The notes beneath the pieces were generated by a model. The model made no database searches. It was not told the origin of the DNA and saw only the letters and a list, made by a program, of their open reading frames with translations. From assembly GCA_026122225.1 (NCBI GenBank), contig JANEZZ010002656.1:124001-188000 (forward strand): a DNA stretch of 64,000 bases, in the 5' to 3' direction. The position numbers were made by a program, and so were the translations under genes. Within the stretch, counting starts at the first letter, position 1, and every line of letters starts with the position of its first letter. This document shows positions 42,137 to 53,342 of this stretch, piece by piece. This DNA comes from Heloderma charlesbogerti (Eukaryota > Chordata > Lepidosauria > Squamata > Helodermatidae).

Positions 42137-42956
42137 ATCCTGCCTGGATGGACACCCCTGTCAATTTCAGTTTCTCCCACATTCAGCTTTCTTTTGTTTT
42201 TAACGCCCAAGCTCTTTTTGTTCTGAATATGAAGAACTGTGCCATTTTTAGTACATTATTCTCAGAACCAAACTGAAACAGTTTGTTTCACCCATCCCTA
42301 TGTCTGACTAATCCCTAAAAATTGAACTGTGGATCCGAAAAGAGATATTTGTTGTATCTACATTAGTGATTAATTGAAAATACCCTTCAAAAGCAAAACA
42401 TTTTAAATTCCGTTTCTAACATACCATTTGGCAGATTGTGCTATATACTTAGATGCTACTTCCTTGTCCCATCCCTGTCTTTTGATTTCATCAATATTGA
42501 TGCAGAAAGAGTTGGTATCAACATGATCCTCTTTGAACTCCATAAATTCTTGGATTGTGCTGCTGACAGCTTTATGCAAGTATCTGCAATTTCTTCCCAC
42601 CCTCAGACACACATATCTTTTCATACTTGCAGCAGTGAATTTCTCTCTGGACTCAAAGAAATGGAGCACATGCCATTCTTAACCATTCTCAGCCAAATGT
42701 ATGGGTCCATTGAAATACATAACACCAACTATTGGCTCTGGCAAGGGCAAGACGTGTCTCCAAATATTCTATGAATGTATCTGTGTATATTCTGTATATC
42801 TTTGCTTCGTATATGCAATTTAGATTGAACTAACACTAGTGATACGTAAGATGAAGACACCAAACAAATCAGATTGCAGGGAAGCATATTTATACTAGTC
42901 TATATGTATTGGTCTATTTACAGTCTGTATCAGTTTCACATGTATTCATTCCTAAG
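42137..42956. other. No gene recognised
   Basis: An 88-codon minus-strand frame (42403-42669) has ordinary composition but no family I can name and no splice or start context that supports it. Confidence 0.35.
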
Positions 42957-43448
42957 AAGGGATGGTGCAGGCACCCAACTGGGTCTAGGAAGCTGTCCAA
43001 TCCCCCACCCATCTGTGCCCAGTGAACTCCACCCTTTGCGAGAGCCCAGGACTTACAGCAGCCACCTGGTCTCCATGCAAGCCCCAATTTAGGAAAAGAT
43101 GGGGACTCTGTATTTTTTGTAGATCTACACAATGTTGTCCATAAAGGGTCACTGCAGCCATATTAGAGGCCTTTAATATGGTTCAAATGGCCTTTCATGG
43201 TCACCATTGTAGATCTATGAAAAAAACTGCAGTAGATCTATGAAAAAACAGAGTCCCCATTTTGTACTAAAATGGGGCTTGCATGGAGACTGGGTCAGCA
43301 GCCAAACAAATGGATGCCCCATGATGTTGCTGACCTTCCATCTTGACAGCCCCATTGGCTCACCCTGCCCTTCTCATTGGGTCTGGTAAATAGCAGGGGT
43401 TTGGGGGGCAAAGCACGGTGAAGCTGTGGGGAGTTTCAGCCATCCCTA
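42957..43448. mobile_element. Family-2 hAT-like element with internal hairpin
   Basis: The left tip AAGGGATGGTGCAGGCACCC and right tip TTTCAGCCATCCCTA are present. The flanks ttcctaag (42949-42956) and ttcacaag (43449-43456) match at 6 of 8. An inverted repeat spans about 43096-43265 (GGGGACTCTGTATTTTTTG / CAGAGTCCCC), with a small internal duplication of GTAGATCTATGAAAAAA (about 43210 and 43233). Confidence 0.78.
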
Positions 43449-44667
43449 TTCACAAGCCTCTGTTCCATCTGTTTCCACACTGCACCGCTAATCACCTTCC
43501 TCTCACATCCACCAAAGTGGTGGTGGCTTGCCAAACTGTCTGTGTGTCTGGGGGTGGGTAGGGCTTGCCAGGTATAGGAGGAGATAAGTCAGCAATTATT
43601 TTCTGGCTCAGATTGTAATCAAATCCAGAGAAGAATTTCAGGGCTTGGAAAGGCTGTATGTCCTTTGAGGCAGGCTTTAGAAATCCTAAAAAGTCTTCCT
43701 TGAGATTGGAGATGTTCACCAGCACTCCTAAGTGTAAATGCCTCAGCCTAACTCATCTCCTTGCTATGGATAATGACATTCAAGATTGTATCATCTGCCT
43801 GATATTCGGAAAGTACAGTTGGGCTTTCCCTGCAAGAAGTGTTAGCTGTTATTTCTTTAATGGTTCATTTGGAGGCATATAAAATATTCAGCTTGGCTTC
43901 CATGTGAAATCAACAGTATAATTCCCCTTCTCCTTTGTTTTATGGTTGTCATTTTTTTGAGGACGGCCTGTAAGTCTTTGTCCTCAAAGCACATATTATT
44001 TAGCAGGGTATCTGGATTTAGCCAGTGGTGTCATTTTCACAACTGTCACTGTCTGTAGCATTTGCTCCAAAGGCAGCGAGGTGGGGGAGACGGCAAAGAA
44101 TAAATTAAGCTCAACAAAGCTTAATTTAAAAGAGAAAAATCCCCTCCCCACCGCCAACAGTGTTAATCAGAAAAGGCTGAAATATAGAATATCATGTCTC
44201 TTGAATAAAACTGACAGAATATAAATCACTCTTAATACCTCCAGCCCTGCACAAGAATACAGAAGGAATAAGGGCTGTCACTGTTCTGCACACAGTTTGT
44301 ATGCTTTGAGGGCTTCCACTTTGTCTGGAAATTCTGAATAATAGAGGATCCTGAGCCATGTATATGAAAGTTGGATTAATGTGTAAGATTTAATCTACTG
44401 TTTGCAAGGGCCAGGCAAATTCCAGGGGAAATCAAGAGTTTAAGAAGTCTCTCTCCCAAACAGAAAATAGGTCTCCAGTCCAACTTGTAACATATTGCTT
44501 ATGACATATTTGTTGTTCCAGGCCAATTCTTTCTTCCCCCTCCCAACTGAATTTTATGTAAAGTGAAAAGGGCCTGAGTGATGTTTCATAAGAATCCTGA
44601 GCCATCAATTGCTCTGTGTGTGTGTGATTGAAGCTCCAGATGTAGCTGAGGAACACAAAGCCGTAAT
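43449..44667. other. No gene recognised
   Basis: About 1.2 kb with no known repeat tip, LINE motif or coding signature. This is one of the longest unexplained stretches. Confidence 0.4.
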
Positions 44668-44989
44668 TAGGGATGGACAGACGCCCCACAGTTGATGCAG
44701 TTCACGCAGCCTGGACCAGTGCTTGAGCTCCACCACCACCCCACTCCCAGAGTCACCTGCACTCACCCTGGACCTGCCTGTGAGCACCGCAGGCCAGTTT
44801 GCAAAAGAAAGTGGTGATTGTGAATATGTGTGCATTTAGCCTTATGAAAAATGGCACCATGAATGGCTAATATACCAAAGATTACAGGTGTAAATAGCCC
44901 AGGGGCTCAGTGGGTATTTGGCTCAGGGGTGGGAGCAGGAGTCCGCTGGACTCCTGGACCCAACTGGGCACCCGCACCATCTCCAGCCC
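44668..44989. mobile_element. Family-2 hAT-like element, short
   Basis: The left tip is TAGGGATGGACAGACGCCCC. The right side has GGACCCAACTGGGCACCCGC and ACCATCTCC. Flanks gccgtaat and gccctagc agree only partly, so the right border may be off by a few bases. Confidence 0.62.
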
Positions 44990-45245
44990 TAGCCCATCTT
45001 CCCAGCTGCCATATATCCAGGTGCAGTCCTCTTACCATGCCTTCTATGTAATATCTTATCTTATCAAAAACATAACACATCACTTGGATTTTTTAAAACA
45101 CACACACAAACACACACGTGTTTTACAGTTTAGAAACATTATCCATTCTTATTGAAGTCCTTTCTTAAATTAAGGGGGGAAAATCATGTTGATAACAAAT
45201 AAAATAAAAAATCCTGATTCCTCATCAGTTAGCCCTTACCCTAGT
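44990..45245. other. Unassigned; short CA-rich patch
   Basis: A CACACACAAACACACACG patch lies at 45099-45118. Confidence 0.4.
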
Positions 45246-45383
45246 GGTGGGGAATGTGTGCCTCTCTAGAGGTGGGTGGACTTCAACTCCCAACAGCCCT
45301 AACCAGCATAACCAATGGTGAGGGATAAAGGGAGCTGCAGTCCAACAATATCTGAAGGGCCACACATTCCCCATCCCTGCCTA
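45246..45383. mobile_element. ~138-bp foldback MITE
   Basis: TGGTGGGGAATGTGTG and CACACATTCCCCATCC are inverted terminal parts. CTTCAACTCCCAACAGCCC pairs with GGGAGCTGCAGTCC in the middle. At least four related copies or fragments exist in this window (20131, 25222, 30362, 40152). Confidence 0.78.
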
Positions 45384-45846
45384 GCCCTCCCTAGGTCTCC
45401 TGAGTATTCCAGGAAGCATTGCCAGTGAAGAAAAACCTCTCTGCTAGGAGTCCCATGACACTCCTAGCAGTAAAAGTAGCAGTAAACATTTTTTAAAGTT
45501 AAACACACACCCCACACGCACACATACAGAAAGAAGTACCCTCTGCCACCTTCCACACTTAAAAGATAAATGGAACCTCTCCCCGCTACCCAGTGAGCAA
45601 ATTCTTCAAAATTCTCTTCCTCTCTGTGAGAGCAGCAGAACATACAATGCTCCTTTTGCAGGGAGGGAAGGATTTCATGACATTCAGGGGCAGAGTTCAG
45701 CACATCACTAGTCTGAGCCAACTGAGGCACTACCAAGCCAATTGTTGCTGCACCTGTTCCCCTGCTTCCCCTGTATTCTCGGCCCTCACCACTTGAGAGT
45801 TTTGTGTAGCCCCAGTGCCCCCTGTCACCCCCATCCATATAAACAA
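45384..45846. other. Unassigned
   Basis: No recognised repeat. The 124-codon minus-strand frame at 45464-45838 has no domain. Confidence 0.4.
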
Positions 45847-46014
45847 AGGAAGCTACTTTAGACTGAATCAGACTGTGGGTCCATCTAGCCCAGTATTGTC
45901 CACACTGACTGTCAGCAACTCTCCAGGCTTTCAGGCAGGAATTCTTCCAGCCCTACCTGGAGATGCCAGGGATTGAACCTAGGACTGTCTGCATGCAAAG
46001 CATGTGTTCAATCT
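45847..46014 (-). mobile_element. tRNA-derived SINE, minus strand
   Basis: The minus strand reads the B-box GGTTCAATCCCTGGCATCTC, CCAGGTAGGGCTGGAAGAAT and, at its 3' end, GACTGATTCAGTC-like and AGCTTCCTTTG sequences. It matches the copy at 60612. Confidence 0.85.
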
Positions 46015-46038
46015 AGAGATGTATGAGGATGTAGTTTT

Positions 46039-46980
46039 TAGGGATGTACAAAAGTGACTTACCTTTCCATGGATTATGTTGATGCTGGGCGGGGGAAGGC
46101 GTTCCGTTCCTCCCCCCCAGAATCCTGGCCGGCCAGCTCCTCTCCGCAGGGATTCTGCAGAGCCTCCGGCCGGCTCCGCCAGCAGCCAGACATCCAGCCG
46201 CGGGCTAGCAGGGACGCAAATGGCGGCAGCTGTAGCTGCCGCCATTTGCGTCCCTGCATTCAGCCGTGATAGGCTACGTAAATGTTTACATAGCCTATCA
46301 CGGCTGTTTAAAAAACAACAACAACACGCATACGCAAATGGCAGCGGCCATGGCCGCCGCCATTTGCGTTCTTTATTTTGGCACATCTTAGTCTACGTAA
46401 ACTTTTACGTAGACTAAGACGGCAAAAATAAGGGGAACGCAAAGAGAGTAGCATCTATACTATTTGCGTTCCCCTTATTTTCGCTGTCTTAGTCTATGTA
46501 AAGGTTCACGTAGACTAAGATGTGCCAAAATAAGGAATGCAAATGGCGGCGGCCATGGCCGCCACCATTTGCATATGTGCATTTTTTTGGTTTTTTAAGT
46601 CAGCCGTGATAGGCTACGTAAAGATTTACATAACCTATCATGGTGTTTTTTTAAAATCTAGTCGTGATAGGCTAAATAAATCTTTGCGTAGCCTATCACG
46701 TTTTTTTGTTTTTTTTGTTTTTTTTGTTTTTTTAACTGGAAATGGCGGCAGCGGCACCTGGTCAGAAGACCAGCCGCCGCAGCCACCACACCGCCACCGC
46801 ACTGCCGCCGAACTGCCGCCAAAGCCACCGCTGGAGCCATCGCCGCCAGGAAGATCCGCCCAAGGTAAGTCCCGTCCCAGGGGGGCGGGGGGCGGGCCGT
46901 TCTGCCACCAATTTCGGGGGGCTGAATGCACTGGCATTCAGCCTCCCCGAGATCTGTGGCAGAACTTTCATACATCCCTA
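46039..46980. mobile_element. Family-1 hAT-like element (B1 left, A1 right)
   Basis: The tips are TAGGGATGTACAAAAGTGAC and CTTTCATACATCCCTA. The sequence tagttttt is present on both sides if the terminal T/A is counted with the flank, so the duplication is read with one base of ambiguity. Palindromes are centred near 46283, 46404, 46505, 46627 and 46683. The right end has an SSR-like GTTTTTTTT repeat and a GCCGCCGAACTGCCGCC block. Outward donors lie near 46058 (minus) and 46863 (plus, CAAGGTAAGTCCC). Confidence 0.87.
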
Positions 46981-47372
46981 GTTTTTGCTCGCAGAACATG
47001 CAACCATGCCCCATGTGAAGCTCCAAGTATGAGTGCGGGTCCACCAAACATATTCATAAATTGTCAAGCACGTGCTTGAGTTCATCTCCTTTCTGATCCC
47101 CACTTTCCTAATTCGTGCAAATTTGCTCTGTAGACTGAACCAGTTCTGCTTTCACCTATGGAGGAAAGTTGCGCAAATTAGGAAATTTGCACAAATTGGG
47201 GGAACCTTGCGCAAATCTCCTGTTCAATTGCCACTCGATTTGCACAAGTTTCCCATTCACACAGAGCAAGCAACAATCACAAACACAAATGGGAATGGAA
47301 CATGAGATGAGTGGCAAGATTATCTTTGGAGAATCCTGGTGATCCTGAACATTGCATATTCGCCCATCCCTA
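46981..47372. mobile_element. Family-4 hAT-like element, right end
   Basis: The right tip is ATTCGCCCATCCCTA (to 47372). Internally TTGCGCAAATTAGGAAATTT-type inverted motifs occur at about 47103-47245. The left border is not clear and may be anywhere from about 47040 to 47100. Confidence 0.6.
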
Positions 47373-48799
47373 GCTCTGCCACTGAGCTACAGCCGTTCAG
47401 TGGTAGAGGACATCCAGGAGCTCTCTTGGCTGTTTCCAGTTGCTTACATCATAACTGAGAAATAGCTGCAGCTGAGCTCAATGCTGTACTCTGGGGATTG
47501 GTAGAGGGGCAGCTGCTTCTGTGCAATTTCATCAGATCCACACTTACCCAAGTTCCCTCTAAGGGTCCCAGCCTCCATTGTGAGAGCCCCTGATCTATAT
47601 ACTGTCTGAGGAATGTGACACACAATGTTTTTGCAAACCAAAATAGTTGCAGGGGTCCTGCACTCCATGCTGGCCTAGCCTCCCCTCTCCAATTTGATTT
47701 TCTGGCCAATTTGATGAAATCAATTTGATTGCAGAATAAATCTTTTGATGCAAGCAGCCACAGATGAAAGGCCTTCCACTGAGATTTTGGGTGACCCAAA
47801 TCCCCTTACATGACCAAAAAGTAATTATTCTTCAAAGTTCCTTGAAAGAAGGAGTTTAAGGTATTTAATGATTTAAAACTTGATGTCCTTGAGTACAAGT
47901 CAGATAAAGGGATTACCATGGACCTTAAGGCTGCCAAAATGACAAACATAAAGACAGCAATAATGAGTCTGCCTGAGGTGATTACATTTTCTAATTAGAA
48001 TAACACATGTCTCATTTAGGCATGGTAATCTCTGCCTGAATTTGACACCATTTGGTTCACACACACATGCACACAAACACACACACCCAACTCCCAGCAT
48101 AAGCTCCTTGGATTCTAAAACCAGGGCACACATGCAGGCAGAACCCCATCCAACCCATTCCTTTAAGAACAGCACCATTGCACCAATGGTTTCCAAAACA
48201 ATGTGTATGTGGAAGAAAGATCCACCTACTGAATTGCATGCAGCAGTTAAGGACACAGAAATCCTGCCGGCAGAAATGGCTTGCAATTCTCATGGAAAAG
48301 AGGGAAACACAGAGCTTTGTAGGGTCACCACTACTGATGTGTGACAGCTACTCCCTCCCCCAAATTGGGGGCAAGTGTTCACTTGGAATTCCAGTTCCTT
48401 CCCTATGCCAGCAAAACAAAACAAAAAACAAAACTTAGCCATCAAAGAGGGGGAAAGCAACAGGAAGAGCTCCCTAGGCATGCCTATCCAGCTCCGTTAT
48501 GGTGTCATCATAACCAGTGAAATTATGCTCATAATGCTCAAGCACATCATTTTCAGCTTAGACTCCAATAGGCAGGCATCTGTCTGGATGTCACCACTAC
48601 TTCCACTTAACCCTCTCCTTTCACTTAGTGAAGGGGTTCTCTTGCTGGTGAAGAGGGAGACTGGAAAAGGAAGAGTACCAGAGGCAGTGAGAAAACCCCA
48701 TTTTGTGTCAACTCCAGTCTCAAAGTGGTCTGGGGTTGACATGGAATGGGATGCACTACCTTTTTCAAATGTGGGAGCCCCAGATTTGTAGTCCAAGCT
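47373..48799. other. No gene recognised
   Basis: About 1.4 kb with no LINE motif, element tip or exon signature. A short CACACACA patch is at 48058-48088. Confidence 0.4.
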
Positions 48800-48810
48800 C
48801 TCTCTCTCTC

Positions 48811-48839
<29 letters not shown>
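48800..48839. repeat. (TC)n(CA)n microsatellite
   Basis: A short TC run passes into about 14 CA units. Confidence 0.93.
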
Positions 48840-48841
<2 letters not shown>

Positions 48842-48852
48842 ACAAAACGTAA

Positions 48853-49062
48853 AATCTTTAATGAGCTTCCGTCGTGCATTAAAAACGTGGTTGTTCAGGC
48901 AGGCATTTGGGGTGGGTTAGGGTATTTTAGAAAATGTTTTTACTGTAGAATTTTATTGTTTTAAACTGTTTTATTGTATGTTGTACATCGCCCAGAGTGG
49001 CTGGGTGACCAGCCAGATGGGCGATTAATAAATTTAATAATAATAATAATAATAATAATAAT
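48853..49062 (+). mobile_element. CR1/L2-like 3' unit with (TAA)n tail, copy 1
   Basis: It starts ATCTTTAATGAGCTTCCG, passes TGTACATCGCCCAGAGTGGC and GACCAGCCAGATGGGCGATT, and ends in AATAAT repeats. The copy at 56186-56402 starts at the same base and is nearly identical. Confidence 0.85.
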
Positions 49063-50211
49063 ACAAAACCCCTTTCTTTCATTCCTAGGACTCTCCTCCT
49101 GTACTCTTAACAACAGCCTGGCATAGTTAATTGTGGAAAGGCTCTTTCCATCACTACCAGAAAAGCTAAATTTCTGTACAGCAGGTTGTACTTAATGACA
49201 GGAGCAGGGCCAGTAACAAAGGGGACAACCTTAGTAATCAGTAAAGGCAGAGCTATCTCTTATGCCAGTCATTGTCGACCTCAGCTCATTTTCACAGGAA
49301 CTGTTTCAATGTTACTTCCCAGTACAATAATCCAGATACACCTTGCACATCTTAAAGAATTACTCTGGAAGTGTGATCACAGTGAGCCTGAGACATTTAA
49401 TATTGCAGCTCCAGGGGTGTAAAAACATGTTGACACATCTCCCCCACCCTGCCCCCAATCTCCAGTCCAAGCAACTGCGGCATTATAGGATTAGGTAATG
49501 CATTAGCCAAGCCTCATACTACTAAACCACCTCATCAGAAGCCCAAAGTTTTGATTCTTTTCACAATCCCCACTGGAGCAAAGCTGTGTTCTTGAGCAAG
49601 CTGCTTGCCTGGTGGTCCTGGTGAGATCAGAGATGGACTCGGAGGGTGGGGGGAGGGAGTAAAGGAGATTGTGCTAGTGACATTCATGATTCATCTCACT
49701 TCAAAGGCTTCACAATGCTCATGCAAATGCCAGCGAAGTGAGCTGCTGAGCACCACTGCCTCAATATTGTTCACTTCCTCACTGGGCCTCTTCAGCTTTG
49801 CTCATTTCCTTTTCATTTTGAACAGATTTAAGTGTGCTCTGATTCAATCACCTGTTCAAAATCTCAAACACTCAGAACTGCATCGATGCCCCATGATGTC
49901 GGGAAGCAATATATTCTCTGAGGATTCTGCCACCGTCTGTCCCTTTGGGACTGAAGGTTGATCCCATTGCCTGGGGAGAGGATTTTGTAATCACAAATGG
50001 AAAATAGAGGTAGAAAGTGGGCTGAGGGCTGCACTGGAACTCCAGATGTGGTGCAACCTTATACATGTCCACTCAGAAGGAGGTCCCATTCAATGGAACT
50101 TATGCCCGGGCAAGCATGTATAGAACTGCAGCCTAAATCAGGAGTGGAACCTGCTTGTTGAACAGCTTTGCTTCCTCCATTGACAGGGGCATACGTCTGC
50201 TCCAACTTGAA
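49063..50211. other. No gene recognised
   Basis: Unassigned sequence between a LINE tail and the BovB 5' region. Chance frames up to 118 codons have no domain. Confidence 0.4.
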
Positions 50212-50327
50212 TGGACAGGTCATGGCAGAGAGTTCTGATAAGATGTGGTCCACTGGAGAAGAAAATGGCAACCCAATACAGTATTCTTGCCAAGAAAACC
50301 CCATGGAACTTATCACAAGGCTAAAAG

Positions 50328-51222
50328 TAGGGAAGTACGAAAGTCACTTACCTTTTCGCAGCTTGGCTTCGCGGTGTGGGGGAGGTGCTTCGCTTCTACC
50401 CTCGAAGTTCAGGCGAGGGGGGGGAGGTGTCCCGCCTTGCCTGGCCAAAATTCAGGCTGGGGAGAAGTGCCTCGTCTCCCTGGCCGCGAAACAAAAAGTG
50501 GGAAAAAAAACCATAATAGGCTACATAACGATTAACGTAGCCTATCACGGCTAGATTTCCAAAGTCAGCTGTGATAGGCTACGTTAATCGTCATGTAGCC
50601 TATCACGGGTGATGTTGGAAAAAAAAAAAAAGCACATACGAAAATGGCGGCGGCCCATGGGCCTCATTTTGGCACGTCTAGTCTACGTAAAGATTTACGT
50701 AGACTACGGCGAAAATAAGGGCAACGCAAATAGTGTTCCCTTATTTTCGCCGTAGTCTACGTAAATCTTTACATAGACTAGACATGCCAAAATAAGGAAT
50801 GCAAATGGCGGCGCCCATGGGTCGCCGCCATTTGCGTACGCGCTTTGTTTTTTCCCCCAAAGTCACCCGTGATAGGCTATGTGACGATTTACGTAGCCTA
50901 TCATGGCTGACTTTGGAAATCTAGCTGTGATAGGCTACGTAAATTGTCACGTAGCCTATCACGGGTGTGTGTTGTTTTTTTACTTACTTTTTTATTTTGT
51001 AACGGCGGCGGCGGCAGCCGGTCAGGAGACCGGCCACCGCCCCCACCCCCCACGAAATGTCGCCAAACTGCCGCCGGGACCCGCCACCGAGAGGGACATT
51101 CGCTGAAGGTAAGTCCCATCCCGGGGGGGGGCAGCAGAGAATTTCCCCAACACTTTTGGGCGGCCGAATGCCTCGGCACTCGGCCTCCCAAAGATTCGGG
51201 GAGAAATTCTCTGCCATCCCTA
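50328..51222. mobile_element. Family-1 hAT-like insertion 1 in BovB (B2 left, A2 right)
   Basis: The tips are TAGGGAAGTACGAAAGTCAC and CTCTGCCATCCCTA. The flanks gctaaaag (50320-50327) and gcgaaaag (51223-51230) match at 7 of 8. Palindromes are centred near 50535, 50588, 50694, 50765, 50890 and 50947. Outward donors lie near 50349 (minus) and 51107 (plus, GAAGGTAAGTCCC). Confidence 0.92.
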
Positions 51223-51232
51223 GCGAAAAGAT

Positions 51233-53045
51233 ATGATGCCGGAAGATGAGCCCCTCAGGTTGGAAGGTATCCAATATACTACTGGGGAAGAGCAGATGGT
51301 ATTTCCAAGTAGCGCCAGAAAAAGTGAAGTGGCTGGGCCAAAGCCGAAAGGACACTCAGCTGTGGATGTGTCTGGTGGTGAAAAGAAAGTCAGATGCTGT
51401 AAAGAACAATATTGTTTAGGAACCTGGAATGTAAGATCAATGAATCAAGGTAAGCTGGATAGGGATGGCGGAGAATTTCTCCCCGAAACTTCGGGGGGCC
51501 GAGCGCCAACGCGTTCGGCCCCCCGAACAAGTTTCGGTGAGAAATCCTCCGCACCCCCCCCGCACCCCTCACGGGACGGGACTTACCTACCCTGAATGTC
51601 CCTCCCGGCGGCGGGTCCGGCTGGCGGTTCGTCCGGTGTTCGAGCGCGGCGGGAGCGGCAGCCGGTCTTTCGACCGGCTGCCACCCCCGCCATTGCAATC
51701 AAAGAAAAAAAAAACCACGTCCCCTGATAGGCTACGTGACGATTCACGTAGCCTATCACGGCTAGATTTGCCAAGTCAGCTGTGATAGGCTACGTGAATC
51801 GTCATGTAGCCTATCCCGGGTGACTTTAAAAAAAAAAAGTGTGTACGGATAATGGCGGCCCCCATAGGGAGCCGCCATTGCTGTTCCTTATTTGGTGGCT
51901 GTCGTCTACGTAAATGTTTATGTAGACTACAGCGAAAATAAGGGCAACGCAAATAGCGTTGCCCTTATTTTCGCCATAGTCTACGTAAACATTTACGTAG
52001 ACGACAGCCACTAAATAAGGAACGCTAATGGCGGCTCCCTATGAGGGCCACCATTCGCGTACGCGCTTATTTTTTTTTAAAGTCACCCGTGATAGGCTAC
52101 GTGACGATTCACGTAGCCTATCACGGCTGACTTTGCAGATCTAGCCGTGATAGGCTACGTGAATCGTCACGTAGCCTATCAGGGGGCGTGTTTTTTGTTT
52201 TTTGTTTACTTTCGCGTTCGCGGCCGGGCGAGGCGACGCGCCTCCTCCCCGGCCTGAATTTCGGCCGGGCGAGGCGGGAAGCCTCCTCCCCCCAGCCTGA
52301 ACTTCGCGGGGGGAGCAGCAAAGCACTCCCCCCCACCGCGAACGGCCTTCGACGACAGGTAAGCGACTTTCATCCACCCCTAAAGCTGGAGGTGATCAAA
52401 CATGAGATGGCAAGATTGAACAGTTCAGCAAACTAAAATGGACAAGCATGGGCGAATTTAATTCAGGTGACCATTATATCTACTACTGTGGGCAAGAATC
52501 CCTTAGAAGAAATGGAGTAGCACTCATAGTCAATAAAAGGGTGGGAAAAGTAGTACTGGGGTACAATCTCAAAAACAATAGAATGATCTCAGTACGAATC
52601 CAAGGCAAACCATTCAACATCACAGTAATTCAAGTCTATGCCCCAACCACTGAGGCTGAAGAAGCTGAGGTTGATCGGTTCTATGAAGACCTACAACACC
52701 TTCTAGAACTAACACCAAAAAAAGATGTCCTCTTCATCACGGGGGATTGGAATGCTAAAGTAGGAAGGCAAGAAATCACTGGGATAGCAGGCAAGCATGG
52801 CCTTGGTGTACAAAACGAAGCAGGACAAAGGCTAATAGAGTTTTGCCAAGAGAACACACTGATCATAGCAAACACTCTTTTCCAACAGCACAAGAGGCGA
52901 CTCTACACATGGACATCACCAAATGGTCAATACCAAAATCAGATTGTTTATGTACTTTGCAGCCAAAGATGGAGAAGCTCCATATAGTCAGTAAAAACAA
53001 GACCTGGAGCTGACTGTGGCTCAGATCGTGAGCTTCTTGTTGCAA
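51233..53045 (+). pseudogene. BovB endonuclease (APE-type) relic, split by insertion 2
   Basis: The N-terminal motif LGTWNVRSMNQGK appears just before insertion 2. After it come NGVALIVNKRV, VIQVYAPTTEAEEAEV, FITGDWNAKVGRQE (catalytic Asp/Asn intact) and TWTSPNGQYQNQIVYVLCS. A stop follows at 52985-52987 (SSI then TAG). In the next piece the catalytic SDH motif reads SDR (His to Arg, codon 53027-53029). In an intact element this enzyme nicks the target DNA to prime reverse transcription. Confidence 0.9.
51460..52382. mobile_element. Family-1 hAT-like insertion 2 in BovB (A2 left, B2 right), perfect TSD
   Basis: The tips are TAGGGATGGCGGAGAATTTC and TTTCATCCACCCCTA. The 8-mer aagctgga is exact at 51452-51459 and 52383-52390. 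It contains the A2 hairpin (51490-51530) and palindromes centred near 51741, 51799, 51918, 51991, 52111 and 52159. Outward donors lie near 51580 (minus, ACTTACCTACC) and 52358 (plus, GACAGGTAAGCGAC). Confidence 0.94.
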
Positions 53046-53129
53046 AATTTTGGCTTAAATTGAAGAACGTAGGGAAAACCACTAAACCATTCAGGTATGA
53101 CCCAAATCATATCCCTTATGAATATACAA

Positions 53130-53335
53130 TGGAGGTGGACGAAAGTCACTTACCTGTCCTCGAAGCTTTTCGCGGTGGGGGGGAGGCGCTTCGCTGCTCC
53201 CCCCGCGAAGTTCAGGCCAGGGAGGATGCGCCTCACCTTGCCCGGCCGCGAACTCAAAAGTTTTTTTTTAAAAAAAAAAACGCCCCCGTGATAGGCTACG
53301 TGACGATTTCAGGGAGAAATTCTCCGCCATCCCTA
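53130..53335. mobile_element. Minimal 206-bp family-1 insertion 3 in BovB (B2 left, A2 right)
   Basis: The right tip is AATTCTCCGCCATCCCTA. The left begins TGGAGGTGGACGAAAGTCAC, two transitions from the usual TAGGGGTGGACGAAAG. The flanks atatacaa (53122-53129) and atatacag (53336-53343) match at 7 of 8. The interior jumps from the first half of a palindrome (GATAGGCTACGTGACGATTT) straight to the last ~30 bp of the A2 end, so the rest was deleted. It retains the minus-strand donor near 53146. Confidence 0.86.
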
Positions 53336-53342
53336 ATATACA

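Noticed and set aside
42403..42669. 88-codon minus-strand frame with even composition
   Set aside because: No family recognised, no conserved motif, and frames of this size occur by chance in 64 kb.
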